64,000 bases of DNA. Source: Pithys albifrons albifrons. Its lineage: Eukaryota > Chordata > Aves > Passeriformes > Thamnophilidae. Under the pieces are notes generated by a model. The model worked only from the letters and a program-made list of their open reading frames with translations, was not told where the DNA came from and searched no databases. Where the stretch lies: assembly GCF_047495875.1 (NCBI RefSeq), contig NC_092467.1:22587066-22651065 (forward strand). The letters run 5' to 3'. Shown piece after piece: positions 62,401 to 64,000 of this stretch (position 1 is its first letter; each line of letters starts with the position of its first letter). Made by a program: the position numbers and the translations under genes.

Positions 62401-64000
62401 TGACTGACAGTCATCCTACAATCTTGAGCTTAGTTGAAGTTACCTGCTGCTTGGATTCCTCTTGATTTTCTCAAAGGATTTCCAGTGTCCTGGATTTTGG
62501 CATTACTGTAAAATGTTTGCCACCTATCTCTCTGAGCTCTGGATTATGCTGCCAGCTGGCTGAGTTGGAGGAGTCTGTTCCCCTTTTGTACTTGTGATGA
62601 TTAGCTGTTAATTCAGGTGCACTGTGCAGCCTCCAGATGCCTTCTTTGAAAAGGCCTCTGTTTTTTTCAGGAAGAATTGAATTGCCTCTGCCCTGAAGTG
62701 TTACATCTCCACTGTTCCGTGCTGCAGCAGGGGGGCAGCAACCTTTATTTCCATCAGGATGGTGTGAGAGTTGGCTGTCACAGTGCAGCTACAATACAGT
62801 CGCCAGCCCCAGTAAATCAGCACAGCCAGTGCTTGCTGCGTTGACGTCTGATTCAGTATATAACTCTTTTCACCACTGGAAAACTCATTCCTGAAATGTG
62901 GCGTTGGTCAGCTGAATTTGCAGGACCAGAGATCAGCTAAATGTCACTGTACTGTGATAGCTCACATTGCTCTGTAATGTGGCAGCGGTGACAGGGTTAT
63001 TAATAGGTGTAGGTACCTGTTCTGGATGCTTTATGGGAGCACAGTGGGCATAAATGGCAGTGAAGGGATTTGTTTGTGGGTTGAGTGACTTCACAGGATA
63101 ACAAATGTTATTGGCTGCCACGCTGTCAAGGACACAATTAATTCTGGTTGCTCGGTACAGTTAATTTGGTATGCATCTCAGATGTTTTCAATGAGCTTTG
63201 CATGCGGATCCAGTGGACCGTAAGAAAAGTTTCTTTTTAGCCCTCAAATCTGCCTCATCTATTTTAAAGTGATTCTAAAGGGACCTGACAGTGTCCATTT
63301 ATGTGAAACAGAGCTGCTGGTTGAAGTCAGAGGCACTCTGCTCTGTGGTCTCCCTCCCTCTCTCTCCCTGGGGCACTTGGGCTGATTGCCCTTTTGTAAG
63401 ACTCCAAACTCTGCCATATCAGCCTCCTAGTCAGTTTCTAGAGCCCTCTGGGTGCAAGGCCATCACCCAGGAGTGGCCATCTGGCCTTTGGAGAGCTACA
63501 GTTAAGGGGTGTTGCTGGCTCTTATTAAAGGAAATGAAAGCATACTTTAGCCATTCCGTTCAAATCTCATGTGTATGTCTAGGGCCTAACACAGGAATTC
63601 AGCTTTGTATGAGTTGGATAAGTATGCTGATTTATTTATTACTATTCTTCTTTAATTCATAATAGGGAAATAGTAACACACACAGTAACAGATATTTAAT
63701 TACCATTCTTCCTAGCCACCCTCTGTGTCTTCTGTTTTCCACTTACAGTGGTAAAAGTCAAGTTTGTTGTTAAAACAGCAAACTTGGTAGTAATGAGAGC
63801 AAAGAAAGAATGAACTCTTTGTTTAGGAACTCAAGTGTGGAGAGGGGGAAAACTCCTTGCAAAAAATAAAAAGGGGCAGAAACTTAAATGCAGCTATTAA
63901 GCCATATTATTGGGACGCTGGGTTTGTTCTTAATGGAGAGACATTAGCAATGCAAATATTTCTACTCACCAATTACCCATGTTATAAATAGGTCGGAAAT
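56421..64000. other. Unassigned intronic DNA to window end
   Basis: No recognisable gene or repeat family apart from the TG microsatellite at 58288-58306. Repeat-free AT-motif segments near 62.95-63.20 kb and 63.88-64.00 kb may be conserved non-coding DNA, which cannot be judged from one sequence. Confidence 0.5.
58288..58306 (+). repeat. (TG)n microsatellite
   Basis: Nineteen bases of perfect TG repeat, followed by CGCACACGTG, so a short alternating purine-pyrimidine run extends it. Confidence 0.93.

Larger units (their letters stand above)
24769..64000 (+). other. PTPRF: Presumed long PTPRF intron between Ig1 and Ig2 exons (continues past window)
   Basis: The donor at 24769 is strong (GTAAGG), and no sequence like the conserved Ig1-Ig2 linker or the Ig2 core was noticed down to 64000. 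The stretch is therefore read as one intron that runs out of the window. It hosts the ERVL fragment, an old CR1/L3-like element, a CR1 remnant and several ORF-dense patches. No gene on the opposite strand could be supported. Confidence 0.7.

Noticed and set aside
1..64000. CRISPR arrays, operons, prophage, tRNA or rRNA genes
   Set aside because: No regularly spaced direct repeats with unique spacers, no clustered same-strand genes and no recognisable RNA-gene cores. The window is vertebrate intronic DNA.

Overview
This window looks like avian nuclear DNA, probably songbird-like. The evidence is the CR1 LINE fragments carrying the bird-type ATTCTATG 3' tail, an avian ERVL-type LTR, short introns around small exons, and no bacterial-style gene packing. 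Nearly all of the 64 kb is non-coding intronic DNA. The only coding sequence I can support is two exons on the + strand, 21769-21914 and 24627-24768. Spliced together they encode the first immunoglobulin domain of a LAR-family receptor tyrosine phosphatase. Diagnostic residues fit PTPRF (LAR) better than PTPRD or PTPRS. The exons have proper AG/GT borders, join in frame (phase 0 between them, phase 1 on the outer sides) and are separated by a 2,712-base intron.

Layout: 1-21768 is read as the intron upstream of the Ig1 exons; I did not find the signal-peptide exon. It holds CR1 fragments at 276-483 (minus), 1115-1450 (minus, old) and 4808-5206 (plus), some simple-sequence and hairpin structures, and a GC-richer block at about 19.25-20.45 kb. 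The 24769-64000 stretch is read as the long intron leading to the Ig2 exons, which I did not find in the window. It holds a truncated endogenous retrovirus of ERVL type on the minus strand (5' LTR 29361-29925, primer-binding site, and a leader with a 48-base tandem repeat), an ancient CR1/L3-like LINE at 48720-49145 (minus), an ORF-dense GC-rich block at 52.36-52.96 kb, and a small CR1 remnant near 56.4 kb.

The most unusual item is the ERVL leader. A 48-bp unit (16 codons) repeats about 3.5 times inside an open frame with an ATG in good Kozak context, so the repeat adds a 16-residue period without shifting the frame. I could not find a complete undescribed multi-gene system. The other observations are local structures: hairpins, a G-quadruplex motif, a purine tract and AT-rich segments that may be conserved regulatory DNA. 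All repeat and gene assignments rest on remembered consensus patterns and visible motifs; no search was run.
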